A stretch of DNA of 64,000 bases from CBDCRK01 sp965220955 (GCA_965220955.1 CBDCRK010000013.1:1-64000); one strand, 5' to 3'. Counted from the stretch's first letter, positions 1 through 7,955 are shown. The notes: generated from the sequence alone by a model not told the origin. Numbers and translations: made by a program.

Positions 1-774
1 AGGAACAAGACGGACCGCCGCCCCAACCTATCCACCGCCGCAAGGCGCTATCTCGACCGCCTCAACTTGGGTGTGGAGGACTTGTTTCACCATGTCTTGG
101 CCGTGCTGCATGACCCTGCTTACCGTGAGGCCAATGCTGGGGCGCTCAGGATGGGTTGGCCCCGCATTCCGCTTCCTGGTTGGTCTACTCCTGGGAGCGC
201 GAGCATCTTGCCCGCGTCCGACGCAGCGGAAGCGCTCACCCAATCGGCAGCACGCGGGCGTGAACTCGCTGCCCTGCTTGACCCGGATACGCCCGTCCCC
301 GGCGTGACGACCGGAACCCTGCGCCCGGAGGTCGCTACCATTGCCGTTCCCTCCACGGTGGACGGGCGCAATATGGCCGGGGACGACTTCGCACTGACTG
401 CTGGATGGGGACATTACGGGATGGGCGATGCCGTGATGCCCGGCCAAGGCCACAGTGTTGAACGCGATTACACGGCGGACGAACGCACCGCTCTGGTAGG
501 GGCGACGCATGCGTCGCCCCTACACGGCAACACGACCTTCGACGTATACCTGAACGGCAACGCTTACTGGCGCAACGTCCCCGCTGCGGTCTGGCGCTAT
601 AAGCTGGGCGGCTATCAGGTGCTCAAGAAATGGTTGTCGTATCGGGAACGGGGGGTGCTAGGACGGGCGCTGACACCCGAGGAGGTTCAGTACTTTACGG
701 ACACAGCGCGGAGGGTTGGGGGAGCGTTAATGATAACCGATACGCCGGCGGTGTCGGATTCCGCCTCCGGCTAA
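1..774 (+). CDS. type ISP restriction-modification enzyme, C-terminal part (5' end outside window)
   Basis: The frame is open from base 1, so only the last 257 residues are present. Type ISP enzymes are single-chain restriction-modification proteins with nuclease, helicase, N6-adenine methyltransferase and target-recognition domains; what remains here is the C-terminal specificity region. The diagnostic signature near the end is DVYLNGNAYWRNVPAAVW, then the YKLGGYQVLKKWLSYRER block and LTPEEVQYFTDTARR. Upstream, LSTAARRYLDRL and HHVLAVLHDPAYREAN also fit the family. A perfect 28-bp palindrome lies inside the frame and encodes the extra stretch GATHASPLH. The stop codon lies in a REP-like hairpin shared with the convergent neighbour. 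Family assignment is from recognised motifs; whether the gene is intact upstream cannot be seen. Confidence 0.85.
   Translation, partial: RNKTDRRPNLSTAARRYLDRLNLGVEDLFHHVLAVLHDPAYREANAGALRMGWPRIPLPGWSTPGSASILPASDAAEALTQSAARGRELAALLDPDTPVPGVTTGTLRPEVATIAVPSTVDGRNMAGDDFALTAGWGHYGMGDAVMPGQGHSVERDYTADERTALVGATHASPLHGNTTFDVYLNGNAYWRNVPAAVWRYKLGGYQVLKKWLSYRERGVLGRALTPEEVQYFTDTARRVGGALMITDTPAVSDSASG
496..523. repeat. 28-bp perfect palindrome inside a coding sequence
   Basis: The two 14-nt arms, GTAGGGGCGACGCA and its exact reverse complement, meet with no spacer. The element keeps the type ISP reading frame open and looks like a short REP/MITE-type insertion. Confidence 0.85.
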
Positions 775-784
775 TCCGATCTAC
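754..784. repeat. REP-like inverted repeat spanning two stop codons
   Basis: TCGGATT and AATCCGA arms flank CCGCCTCCGGCT, followed by TCTACC. It resembles the other GTAGGTCGGATT-type hairpins in this window. It supplies the TAA of the type ISP gene, and the TAG of the convergent gene starts within its outer end. It could also act as a terminator, although no T-run follows. Confidence 0.65.
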
Positions 785-2277
785 CGAACTTTCGACACCA
801 GAGAATCTACAAATTTGGATATCGCGCTCAAGTCGTAGATTTCCGCCAATAGGCTAATTGCCTCCGGCACAACAGACATGATCGCTAGGACAATAAGTAT
901 CCAGGTGAGGAATTTGATTTTTCGCTGAAGCAGAATGTTTTCCCTCGCGCCCAGCAGCGAACCGAACTGCGCCAATTGCTCTCGCGTCTCGCGATGTATC
1001 TCTTGCAGCCGAGGTGCGCTACCCTTCACTATGTTATGCACAAGCTGCTTCAAGGACTCCGCTCGCTGGCTCTTAATCTCCTTTGGCTTGAGTTCTATCA
1101 ACCTTCTCAACAACCACGATCCTTGCCCGGCTGCCAACTCAGACATTACCGCCAACATATCGATGCTATCTGATGCTGCCATTTCCTTCAGTACGGTGGC
1201 AACGTCCTTAGCACGTACTGATGCCGCCGCTGTCGAATCCCGAATTTTACGCATCCGATACTCATAACCGATCAGCAAAGGTAGAAGGCCGACCGCACTC
1301 AGGATAGTCCGCAACATATGTTCATAGTGATGACCTGAGCCGGTGTCTATCTCGGACTCTTTGGCTGTCAGAACACAATGATTAGGAGGACCGAAAAATA
1401 TAGAATGCGGAAGATTAAACTTCACTCCGGGATTTCTGGCATCAATCCATGCATCGTTGCCCCAGTATACCCCAAGCATCATCAGATATAGTGGAGCATC
1501 GGGACCTCTCTCCTGTGGAGAGGGTATGGGAGTAACCTTACGGAAGGTCAGAAATTCGCATGTAGGCACGCCACCATGTAATTGACCGGATGAAAACAAG
1601 CCGGGAAGATATTTTCTAAACCACCCTGTTGAGAGTTCTACTAGATCCTGCCGGATTTGATGAAGATGGTGATATTTTTGAGATCCAGGAAGGTAATGCC
1701 GCCAACCCGTTCGCGTCTTCTTGGAAATGGGTTTCCGGTCCGTTTGCAACGCTCTTTCAAATACTGTGGAGCGCTGGCTATTGAACGTGAAACAGACTGC
1801 CAAGACCCCTAGGGAGGGAGTAATGAGACCCATGATAGCATGAGCATGGTCAACGCCAGAAGGCAAAGGTACAATACGTGTCAAACCTGGAAGATCAACA
1901 TCTTTATTCCGTCTATCGACAATATAACCGAGGGTCTTCCAACCTAGGTGGCCGTCCCGACGTGACCTGGAAAGCCAACTGAGCGGGTCCTCCGGTTGAA
2001 ACATGTCTCGTTCAGCCCACCCCAGCTTGAAGAAGCGCTTCTCCAACTCGTCTAGATGGGATGGTGAGTAGAATTCTACTGCACACAGGCAACGGAGCGT
2101 TATAGATTCATCGGCGGGCGGCCTTGACTTTCGGTTTTGCGTTGCCGCATCTCGGCGTGCCTCCGCACGCTCAGCCTGAGCTTCCTTGTATCGGCGTAAC
2201 CAGTTTTGAAAAGACGAACACATGCTATAGGCCAGATTTGGCAGTCTAGTCTTGGGAAAAGGGATTAGAGCTGCCAT
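781..2277 (-). CDS. hypothetical protein with C-terminal membrane helix
   Basis: I do not recognise the family. The 498-residue product has a basic, coiled-coil-like N-terminus (about residues 25-50, rich in R, E and A). A central region of about 320 residues with no motif I can name follows, then an alpha-helical stretch (about 340-450, many E/K/R). One strongly hydrophobic helix lies near the C-terminus (about 460-480, FLTWILIVLAIMSVV), so the protein is probably membrane-anchored at its tail. It is convergent with the type ISP gene and lies just downstream of tcmP on the same strand. That position inside a defence-type island makes an accessory or effector role conceivable, but this is inference. 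No good ribosome binding site is visible before the ATG, so the start is uncertain. Confidence 0.6.
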   Translation of the reverse strand: MAALIPFPKTRLPNLAYSMCSSFQNWLRRYKEAQAERAEARRDAATQNRKSRPPADESITLRCLCAVEFYSPSHLDELEKRFFKLGWAERDMFQPEDPLSWLSRSRRDGHLGWKTLGYIVDRRNKDVDLPGLTRIVPLPSGVDHAHAIMGLITPSLGVLAVCFTFNSQRSTVFERALQTDRKPISKKTRTGWRHYLPGSQKYHHLHQIRQDLVELSTGWFRKYLPGLFSSGQLHGGVPTCEFLTFRKVTPIPSPQERGPDAPLYLMMLGVYWGNDAWIDARNPGVKFNLPHSIFFGPPNHCVLTAKESEIDTGSGHHYEHMLRTILSAVGLLPLLIGYEYRMRKIRDSTAAASVRAKDVATVLKEMAASDSIDMLAVMSELAAGQGSWLLRRLIELKPKEIKSQRAESLKQLVHNIVKGSAPRLQEIHRETREQLAQFGSLLGARENILLQRKIKFLTWILIVLAIMSVVPEAISLLAEIYDLSAISKFVDSLVSKVR

Positions 2278-2292
2278 AAGAAAGAGAGTCCC

Positions 2293-2324
2293 GTAGGTCG
2301 GATTAGCGGAGCGTAATCCGACAT
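2293..2324. repeat. REP-like hairpin
   Basis: GTAGGTCGGATTAGCG-type sequence with a GTAATCCGAC arm, between two minus-strand genes. A degenerate copy sits in the same position beside the tcmP fragment near 7.05 kb, so it was part of the duplicated segment. Confidence 0.7.
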
Positions 2325-2376
2325 TTCCGCTGCTTTCGTAATTGGCTGTCGGACGTCTTCGTTTGCACGGACAAAG

Positions 2377-3630
2377 TTAGCGCCGGCGTGAAGTTCCCGG
2401 AAGTAATAGCTGTGTGGGAAACGCGATCCGATCTGTGGGACTGATCCGCTTCAGCGCCCGCGAGCGTACCTTGCCATCGGGGCTCAAAATATCAATTTCC
2501 TTTTCTCGAGAAAGTTGAAGCACGATCGAGTCGAGATCCGAGAATCGAGCAGCGGTTCTGTTCGCAAACATGTGCCGCATCGTGTCTATGGTGATCGGTG
2601 CTTCGGATGCCAAGCTGAACAGTTCTCCAGGCATCGAGTTGAGAAGCTGCCTCCGCATCTCCCTGGCTTCAAGCTCCTCGAAATGGAACAGGGGCAAGGT
2701 TCCCTCGGATTTCAGTGAGTCCCATCCCAACATGTCAAAGTCGCCAGAACCATAATGTTCGAATGTATTAAAATTGTTCCAATGGCATTGGATCATTACA
2801 TCCCGCGCTGTGGGATGCCTCGATAGATGGAGGAACCACAGGGCGCGACGAGACTGTGCGGGTCGGATAAAGAATGGAGTATCATAGGCCGCACCGGTTA
2901 CTGAGCGAATTTGATCCCGTAACACCCTTTGAACAAGCGCCCTTCCGCCATCACCCTCCTTGAGCTGGACCAAGTCGTGTATTTGTTTTTCTGTCAGATC
3001 GAGTGGGGCGACTGCCTTAACAATTGCCGGTTCCTCCGTAAGAAAGTTGGTAAGAGTATCCGCCGCGAACGTGAGAATGACTTCCGCCGCAGACAAGCTC
3101 CGAAAAATTCGGGCAACAAGCGCAAGTTCCACTTGTGAAAAGCCACATTGGTCCAGAAGAAAAAGCGAGCGTCCGGCTCGTGGCTGCCGGCGGCGAACCT
3201 CGGCAATAATGTCGTCCACCACGTCCTCGAAGCGGCTGTTACGGACAATGATTTTTTCGTCATTTACTTGATAGCCGCGCTCGCTCAAGACTTTTCGGAG
3301 ATGGTCTGTATGGGCGGCTTCCTTATCGACAAAATAGTGCTTGAAATCGAAGCGTAAAGGCTTGGTGCGGGCTCGACTCAGCCTATCTATCGCGGCTTTG
3401 GATTCCTCAAGCATTATTAGAGGCGTGCCAGACACGGTCGTGTCGCCGTCCTGAAACGCACCTCCGCCGGCGAATCCGTCAATTAGATCAAGTTTGAATT
3501 CATCGCGAGACGGGTGAACGCCCAGCCTGTCAAAATAAGCGTGAAGGTAGCTGCGCAAGACATCAAGTTTCGCCTTGCTGTGCGCCTCAATCAGGGGCGG
3601 GGGTTCATCAGGATGCCATCTGAAATCCAT
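2377..3630 (-). CDS. tcmP: three-Cys-motif partner protein TcmP
   Basis: 417-residue protein of the TcmP family, named because its genes sit beside a three-Cys-motif (DUF5131, phage Gp37/Gp68-like) gene, as here. Visible family features are HSKAKLDVLRSYLHAYF near residue 20, the methyltransferase-like loop IDGFAGGGAF (about 50-59), LFLLDQCGFSQVEL (about 160) and the conserved NTFEHYG region. The start MDFRWHPDEPPP follows a weak GGGA-type site and overlaps the upstream DUF5131 gene by 23 bases, implying coupled translation; an in-frame upstream start would add 29 residues of non-family sequence. The loop suggests SAM binding, but the biochemical role is not established. A truncated paralogue of its last third lies at 7.1-7.6 kb. 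Confidence 0.85.
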   Translation of the reverse strand: MDFRWHPDEPPPLIEAHSKAKLDVLRSYLHAYFDRLGVHPSRDEFKLDLIDGFAGGGAFQDGDTTVSGTPLIMLEESKAAIDRLSRARTKPLRFDFKHYFVDKEAAHTDHLRKVLSERGYQVNDEKIIVRNSRFEDVVDDIIAEVRRRQPRAGRSLFLLDQCGFSQVELALVARIFRSLSAAEVILTFAADTLTNFLTEEPAIVKAVAPLDLTEKQIHDLVQLKEGDGGRALVQRVLRDQIRSVTGAAYDTPFFIRPAQSRRALWFLHLSRHPTARDVMIQCHWNNFNTFEHYGSGDFDMLGWDSLKSEGTLPLFHFEELEAREMRRQLLNSMPGELFSLASEAPITIDTMRHMFANRTAARFSDLDSIVLQLSREKEIDILSPDGKVRSRALKRISPTDRIAFPTQLLLPGTSRRR

Positions 3631-4369
3631 TATCTTTTCCCGCCTCCAGATACCTGGGTCTCCCGTTATGCTCGACTCCCTCCAATATACGTCCCTTTGC
3701 TTTCGGCGTTGGACCACCCCACTGCTTGAAGAAGAAGGGAACCCCCTCCCGTTCGCAGAGGTCCCGAATGTCGAGGGCCCACTCGGGCTGCATGGGCCGG
3801 GCCTTTGGGCCGCTCTCCCCGCCGACGATGACCCAGGCGATTCCTTCGAGGTCGATATCTCCCATTGGACCTAGTAGCGGTTCGATGGAGAGAAAGCGAA
3901 CCGACGCTGGTGCCGTCCGAAGATGCTGTATCCTGGCGGTCGATGTGTGATCCTCGACGGACACTCCGCACCAGATATGCTGCGGTGTAAGGTATGTTCC
4001 ATATCGGTGCCGCAAATAATCTCTCATGAGCGAGCTACGCTTGGTGAGTATCTGGAAAATATGCCGGTCGGCCGTCTCCATCGTATCGAACACCTGATCG
4101 ATAAACTCCTTTGGAACCTCCTTGTGGAAGAGATCGCTCATGGAATTCACAAAGATCCTGCGCGGCTTTTTCCACGCGAGTGGCTGGGAAAGTCGCTTTG
4201 GCCGAAGTGTTAGATCGAACCCGCTTTCAAAGGGATGTCCGGGAATGCCGCGGAACCGTTCAGCGAGGCGCTCGGCGTAGCAATTGTCACAGCCCCGCGT
4301 AATCTTGGTGCAGCCCGTCACAGGGTTCCAGGTTGCGTCCGTCCACTCGATTGAAGATCTATCGCCCAT
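3608..4369 (-). CDS. three-Cys-motif protein, DUF5131 / phage Gp37-Gp68 family
   Basis: 253-residue protein. The N-terminal IEWTDATWNPVTGC is followed by Cys20, Cys27 and Cys30 (C-x6-C-x2-C in GCTKITRGCDNCYAE), the signature of the family, which resembles a radical-SAM-like Fe-S motif. Further conserved blocks are FVNSMSDLFH, FQILTKR, WCGVSVED, RFLSIEPLLGP, WVIVGGESG and VPFFFKQWGG. It is encoded immediately upstream of tcmP with overlapping ends, the arrangement that defines the two-gene pair. Phage versions are known; the substrate is not. It looks intact and full length. Confidence 0.88.
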   Translation of the reverse strand: MGDRSSIEWTDATWNPVTGCTKITRGCDNCYAERLAERFRGIPGHPFESGFDLTLRPKRLSQPLAWKKPRRIFVNSMSDLFHKEVPKEFIDQVFDTMETADRHIFQILTKRSSLMRDYLRHRYGTYLTPQHIWCGVSVEDHTSTARIQHLRTAPASVRFLSIEPLLGPMGDIDLEGIAWVIVGGESGPKARPMQPEWALDIRDLCEREGVPFFFKQWGGPTPKAKGRILEGVEHNGRPRYLEAGKDNGFQMAS

Positions 4370-4816
4370 CTGAACAATACATGAAACGATTAGGTTCTAT
4401 TGAGTTTGCCGCCGATTTGATTGAGTCGTTTATACCATTCCCACCATCGGCTTGGCAATAATACTTTACGAGTACCCAGGGTCGGGATGTCACGATGATC
4501 AAACTGGTGTGCCTAAGGGAACAGCCGAATCTAGGCTTTTACCAGAAGGCAGCTTTTTGCATCGATACCGGCCTAACGGACTTCCTTTATAAATGACTTT
4601 CTTCTCTTGACTTCCGCAGGACGCATGAAATAAAGTCTGGTCCACGTCCGCGCTGACGGAGCTGACGGCGCCGGTCCCCTTCGACAAACTCAGAGAGACC
4701 GTGTATAAAGCTCATGCGTCATGTAGTCGTTAGAACCCCGGCTTGTCGGATGACGCCTCCGGCTCATCCGGCCTATAGAAATTCGAGTTGTTATGCGTTT
4801 AGCGAGGAGGAAAATG
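4370..4816. other. intergenic region with one REP-like hairpin
   Basis: No convincing gene. The segment separates the DUF5131 gene from a small Gly-rich gene. The only structure I see is a hairpin with CGGATGA and TCATCCG arms around 4747-4770, related to the other REP-like elements. A Shine-Dalgarno GAGGAGG lies at its right end. Confidence 0.5.
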
Positions 4817-5011
4817 ATGGCTAAATCAAGTAGTTCTGGTGGAGGTAAAGGCGGTAGCGGTGGAAAAAGTGGTGGAGGTAAAGGCGGTAGCGGTGGAAAA
4901 AGTGGTGGAGGTAAAGGCAGTAGCGGTGGAAAAAGTGGTAGGAACTGGCCTTCTACAACGGGTAATCCTTCTGGAGGCGGACGCGGAAACGCCCCCTCAA
5001 AAGGTAAATAA
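4817..5011 (+). CDS. small Gly/Ser/Lys-rich repeat protein
   Basis: 64-residue basic protein starting MAKSSSSGGGK, preceded by GAGGAGG at a six-base spacing. An ATG one codon earlier is possible but too close to that site. Residues from about 8 onward consist of three copies of an 11-residue unit (GGKGGSGGKSG-like), followed by a non-repetitive tail RNWPSTTGNPSGGGRG. The tail looks conserved rather than random, which supports a real gene. No function is known to me. It is divergent from the defence-type genes to its left and faces the decayed DUF488 operon. Confidence 0.5.
   Translation: MAKSSSSGGGKGGSGGKSGGGKGGSGGKSGGGKGSSGGKSGRNWPSTTGNPSGGGRGNAPSKGK
4838..4936 (+). repeat. 33-bp tandem repeat, three copies
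   Basis: Three consecutive 33-nt units beginning GGTGGAGGTAAAGGC; the first two are identical and the third has one change (GGCAGT for GGCGGT). The unit length is a multiple of three, so the protein frame is preserved, and it also keeps a second plus-strand frame open. Confidence 0.9.
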
Positions 5012-5067
5012 CGACATTTGCCTTAGACCGTTCTTCTGTCATCGTCGCGAGTAGGGTAATCAGCTCT

Positions 5068-5139
5068 GTAGGTCGGATTAGCACAGCGTAAGCCAAGAAA
5101 CCGGACCGTCGTATTACGACTGCGGCTCATCCGACCTAC
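5068..5139. repeat. compound REP-like inverted repeat
   Basis: GTAGGTCGGA at the left and TCCGACCTAC at the right form a perfect 10-bp inverted repeat around a 52-nt centre that contains a second partial copy. It lies just downstream of the Gly-rich gene and beside the stop codon of the DUF488 remnant. Confidence 0.75.
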
Positions 5140-5150
5140 GGAGTTACCGA

Positions 5151-5544
5151 TTATCCCAGATGAACAATCTCAACATCGCCCCATTGCCTTTCAAGATATT
5201 CTGCAACCAGCCGGCGGTGGCAGGCTTAGGGGTCAGGCATGCATGTTGACTTATTCATGGCTGTCTCTTTGTCCGGGGAGTGCTTCTTCTTCTGCTTACC
5301 GTTGGTGGTTTATAAACAGCCACCAACTGGGCCTATCAGGTCTCTGACCCACCGTGACGTACTTCGATCCGATCAAATTTTTTCCAGAAAGTATTCAAGG
5401 TCATCTTTTTTGGCGAATCCCGCCAGTTGGGAGACATTGTTCAGTCGGACATCTGACCAAACGTTTCGCGCCGGACTCATGGCAGGAGTTCAAAGAAGGT
5501 GGCAGCGGATTTTTTCGTGAAACCTAATAGTACTACACTTTCAT
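5151..5544 (-). pseudogene. DUF488 family protein, second copy, broken and with its centre lost
   Basis: Translating the minus strand piecewise recovers a DUF488 protein. An ATG after GGGAGGG leads, after a one-base indel, into GFTKKSAATFFELL. A frameshift later comes DVRLNNVSQLAGFAKKDDLEY, and the extreme C-terminus CHRRLVAEYLERQWGDVEIV ends at a TAA. The middle of the protein is missing and its place is taken by unrelated DNA that includes a GGGGTCAGGCAT element. It is the third gene of a dead DuOB-DUF488-DUF488 operon. DUF488 proteins are small proteins with a conserved CHR motif, often in nucleic-acid-modification or defence contexts. Confidence 0.75.
5229..5255 (+). repeat. short dispersed element, GGGGTCAGGCAT type
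   Basis: Copy of a motif GGGGTCAGGCAT followed by GCATGTTGACTTATT. Related copies lie at 8506, 13035 (opposite strand) and 15148. This copy sits at the breakpoint inside the broken second DUF488 gene. Confidence 0.65.
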
Positions 5545-6219
5545 AAATATACCCTCCCGCTGGTTGGCGTCGGCCTGGGGTTTTCGCGTCAATATAGGCC
5601 ACTTTCTGCGCTTGACGAGTAAGGGCGTCAGCAATAACCTCTGCTCTGGAGGTGAACATATCGCCATCGTGGGGCAGTTTGAACATGTCAAAGTAGCCGA
5701 GTTCATAGCGGCGGAGTGGTTTTCTGTTCCGCCGTACCGGCGAGGATATGCTCAACCGCAACACCGCGTTCTGTAGAGTATCCGGGCAACCAACAGCGTA
5801 CGGCTGGCATTCCAAGGGTTCTTTCTCGGGGGTACATCGGTCAAGGGCAATACGGCGTTCATTGGCATCGCGCATTACACGCCTGAGACCGTCATCCAAG
5901 ACAGGGCCGTATTCGCTACCCGGTCGTACCGAAGCTCGAATCCCGTTGGCATCGTAAGTCACGAGCGGTCGGAAGGTCGTCCGACCCAGTATCGACGGCC
6001 CAGGAATACACATACCCGACTCCCATCCCATCCAGCATTCTGTTCAGACTTTCGTAGTTGAAGTTCCGCGAGGCCAGATATGTCGCTCTGTACGGGGTCG
6101 GAGCGGACTATCAACGACTTCAGCTACGTCGTGCCGTAGCAGCAGTTTTGGACGAACGTTTCCGGCGAATGCGTTGGAATGGCCGACTGTAAACACCGCG
6201 ATATACGGGTTGCGCTCAT
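5545..6219 (-). pseudogene. DUF488 family protein, first copy, multiply frameshifted
   Basis: The minus strand carries all parts of a DUF488 protein in different frames: AVFTVGHSN near the start, LLLRHDVAEVVD, the SYDANG-like region, DDGLRRVMRDANERRIAL, EKEPLEC, and FTSRAEVIADALTRQAQKVAY near the end. The longest uninterrupted piece is the C-terminal 180 residues. Its start codon overlaps the stop of the upstream DuOB gene as ATGA, showing that the genes were once translationally coupled. Several independent frameshifts make sequencing error an unlikely explanation, because neighbouring genes read cleanly. Confidence 0.75.
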
Positions 6220-6943
6220 TGTGTCATTCCTCCGTCAACAATTCTGATGATGGCGGCTATGAGTTTGTAAGCATAGCCGCGAAAGGGCTCGCCAAGGCTG
6301 ATCGAATGAGAAAACTTTCTCCAATCGGGTAATTGCCGTTAGGTTGTAGCAGGTACTGACGCGTTGCATAAACGGGGTCGGTAACACAGAAGCCAATAGT
6401 CAGTTCGCATCATCACTGAAACCGGCCCTGTACGCTTCGCTTATTGTTGCCGAGGATGCTTTACCAGGTTGGGATACATATAGTTTCAGATCGTCTAACC
6501 CTGATAAGACGCAACGAGATTATCAAGGGAATAGGGCATTCCGATGAGTCCGGGACCCTGTGCGTTCTGTCCATATGACGTGGCAGCTGATCCCCAGTTT
6601 AGTTCGTCAGATGAGGTGCTACCGAGATCAATCGAATTGCGTCAGTTCATTCCCGTAGTGACACTGCGAATCTTTTTCCAGTAAGGATTCTGAGGTCAAG
6701 GCTTGCCATATTCTCTCGCTGGTAATCTTTAGGTTGTGCATTGTATCTACAGTCGGCTACGTCAATGACGTCGATTGAACACAGTGGATCACTCCCATCC
6801 TCATACTGCCGCTCCCACTCCGATACTTCCTGACGGTCCCGAGCGCTTACGGGGCGAATCCAGTCCCCAACCCGCCCTTCCTCCCAAATCTCTTTGCCAG
6901 CTATACAGCGGCCACTCAGCTTGACGGGAGTATTGCAAGGCAT
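6216..6943 (-). pseudogene. dual OB-domain (DuOB) putative nucleic-acid-modification protein, decayed
   Basis: The N-terminal third is intact: VKLSGRCIAGKE, GDWIRPVSARDRQEVSE, RQYEDGSDP and PKDYQREN match the dual-OB family. Beyond that the frame breaks. Fragments further down in other frames still read YWKKI, LSVTDPVY-like, NGNYPIGESFLI and SLGEPFRGYAYKLIAAII, which is the family's C-terminal end. Stops and frameshifts separate these pieces. DuOB proteins are predicted nucleic-acid binders commonly encoded next to DUF488 genes, and two such genes follow directly here. Identification rests on recalled family motifs. Confidence 0.75.
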
Positions 6944-7052
6944 AGGATACGCTTGGAACGTACGTTAGCAGTCATAATTTTCCTTTCGGGTAAAATGATA
7001 CTGACACTGGTTATACAAGCGGGATAATCTACAGACACAACTCCGCCAGTCC

Positions 7053-7088
7053 TGTAGCGTCTGCGATTAGCTGAGCGTAATCGGACAT
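7053..7088. repeat. degenerate REP-like element
   Basis: GTAGCGTCTGCGATTAGCTGAGCGTAATCGGAC corresponds base for base, with several changes, to the REP at 2293, and precedes the tcmP fragment exactly as there. Confidence 0.6.
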
Positions 7089-7140
7089 TTCCGTTGCTTT
7101 CGTAATTGACTGTCGGACATTTTCGTTTGCACGAACAAAG

Positions 7141-7568
7141 TTAACGTCGGCGTGAGGTTCCTGGAAGTAATAGCTGTGTGGGAAACGCAATCCGGTCTGT
7201 GGGGCTCAGCCGAGTCAGTGTACGCGAGCGAACCTTGCCATCAGGGCGAAGAATATCGATTTCTTTCCCCTGGAAAAGCTCAAGAACGACCTTATCGAGA
7301 TCTGAAAATCGAGCAGCGGTTCCGTTGGCAAGCTCACGCCGCATCGCGTCTACTGAGATCGGCTCTTCGGACGTCAGACTGAACAATTTTTCGGGCATGG
7401 AATTCAGAAGCTGTTTCTGCATCCGTCGTTCATCAAGCTCTCTAAAATTGAACAAGGGAGGAGTTTCGAAATTCCTCAAGGAATCCCAACCCAGCATTCT
7501 GAAGTCGCCAGGACCATAGTGTTCAAAGGTGTTAGAGATGTCCCAATGAAGCTGAATCATTACATCGC
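7141..7568 (-). pseudogene. truncated second copy of tcmP (C-terminal third)
   Basis: 139 codons aligning closely with the last third of the intact tcmP: NTFEHYG, GDF-MLGWDSL, RRQLLNSMP-type, TAARFSDLD and the identical tail SPTDRIAFPTQLLLPGTSRR. Similarity continues past the stop codon through about 90 bp of flanking DNA into the REP-like element, so this is a segmental duplication and not an independent gene. Similarity ends abruptly just upstream of the ATG codon. There is no ribosome binding site, and the SAM-like N-terminal part is absent. Confidence 0.85.
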
Positions 7569-7697
7569 GGCCGGTTATCTGGTCTTCAGCGATGAAGACG
7601 GGTAGTCGGAGCGAGGCAGGCGTCGCCCTTGCTGTTCAGACCCGACCGTTCAGCACCGCTCCTTGACAAGGAGACTATATCTAGTCATAACAAGACC

Positions 7698-7955
7698 ATG
7701 AAACAGGTAATGGTATCGGAGCTGAAGGCGAAGTTGAGTGCCTATCTGTCAGAGGTCCGTAAGGGAGAGAGCGTGGTTGTGTGTGATCGGAAAACGCCCG
7801 TTGCGCGACTGATTCCTTACATGCAGGATACTGATGAACTCGGGATTGAAGGGCCTGTTATCACGGACCGCGAGAGCGCGTGGCCAAAACCCGTCCGGCT
7901 TCGCAAAAAGGTCGATGTGGTGAAGCTGCTCAGAGAGGACCGGGACCAGCGTTGA
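7698..7955 (+). CDS. antitoxin, Phd/YefM (type II toxin-antitoxin)
   Basis: 85-residue protein beginning MKQVMVSELKAKLSAYLSEVRKGESVVVCDRKTPVARL, the classic Phd/YefM fold that binds DNA and autorepresses its operon; the C-terminal part binds and neutralises the toxin. An upstream in-frame start would add a non-family extension, so ATG 7698 is preferred. The stop codon overlaps the start of the following PIN-domain toxin, as usual for such pairs. It sits at the end of the defence-type island. Confidence 0.88.
   Translation: MKQVMVSELKAKLSAYLSEVRKGESVVVCDRKTPVARLIPYMQDTDELGIEGPVITDRESAWPKPVRLRKKVDVVKLLREDRDQR

Noticed and set aside
4839..5054. Second open plus-strand frame through the 33-bp repeats (MEVKAVAVEKVV repeats)
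   Set aside because: It stays open only because the repeat unit is a multiple of three. It has no ribosome binding site of its own and no tail of family-like sequence.
5477..6031. An intact 184-residue unknown protein
   Set aside because: Its sequence is the C-terminal part of a frameshifted DUF488 gene that runs on into the next DUF488 gene, so it is not an independent gene.
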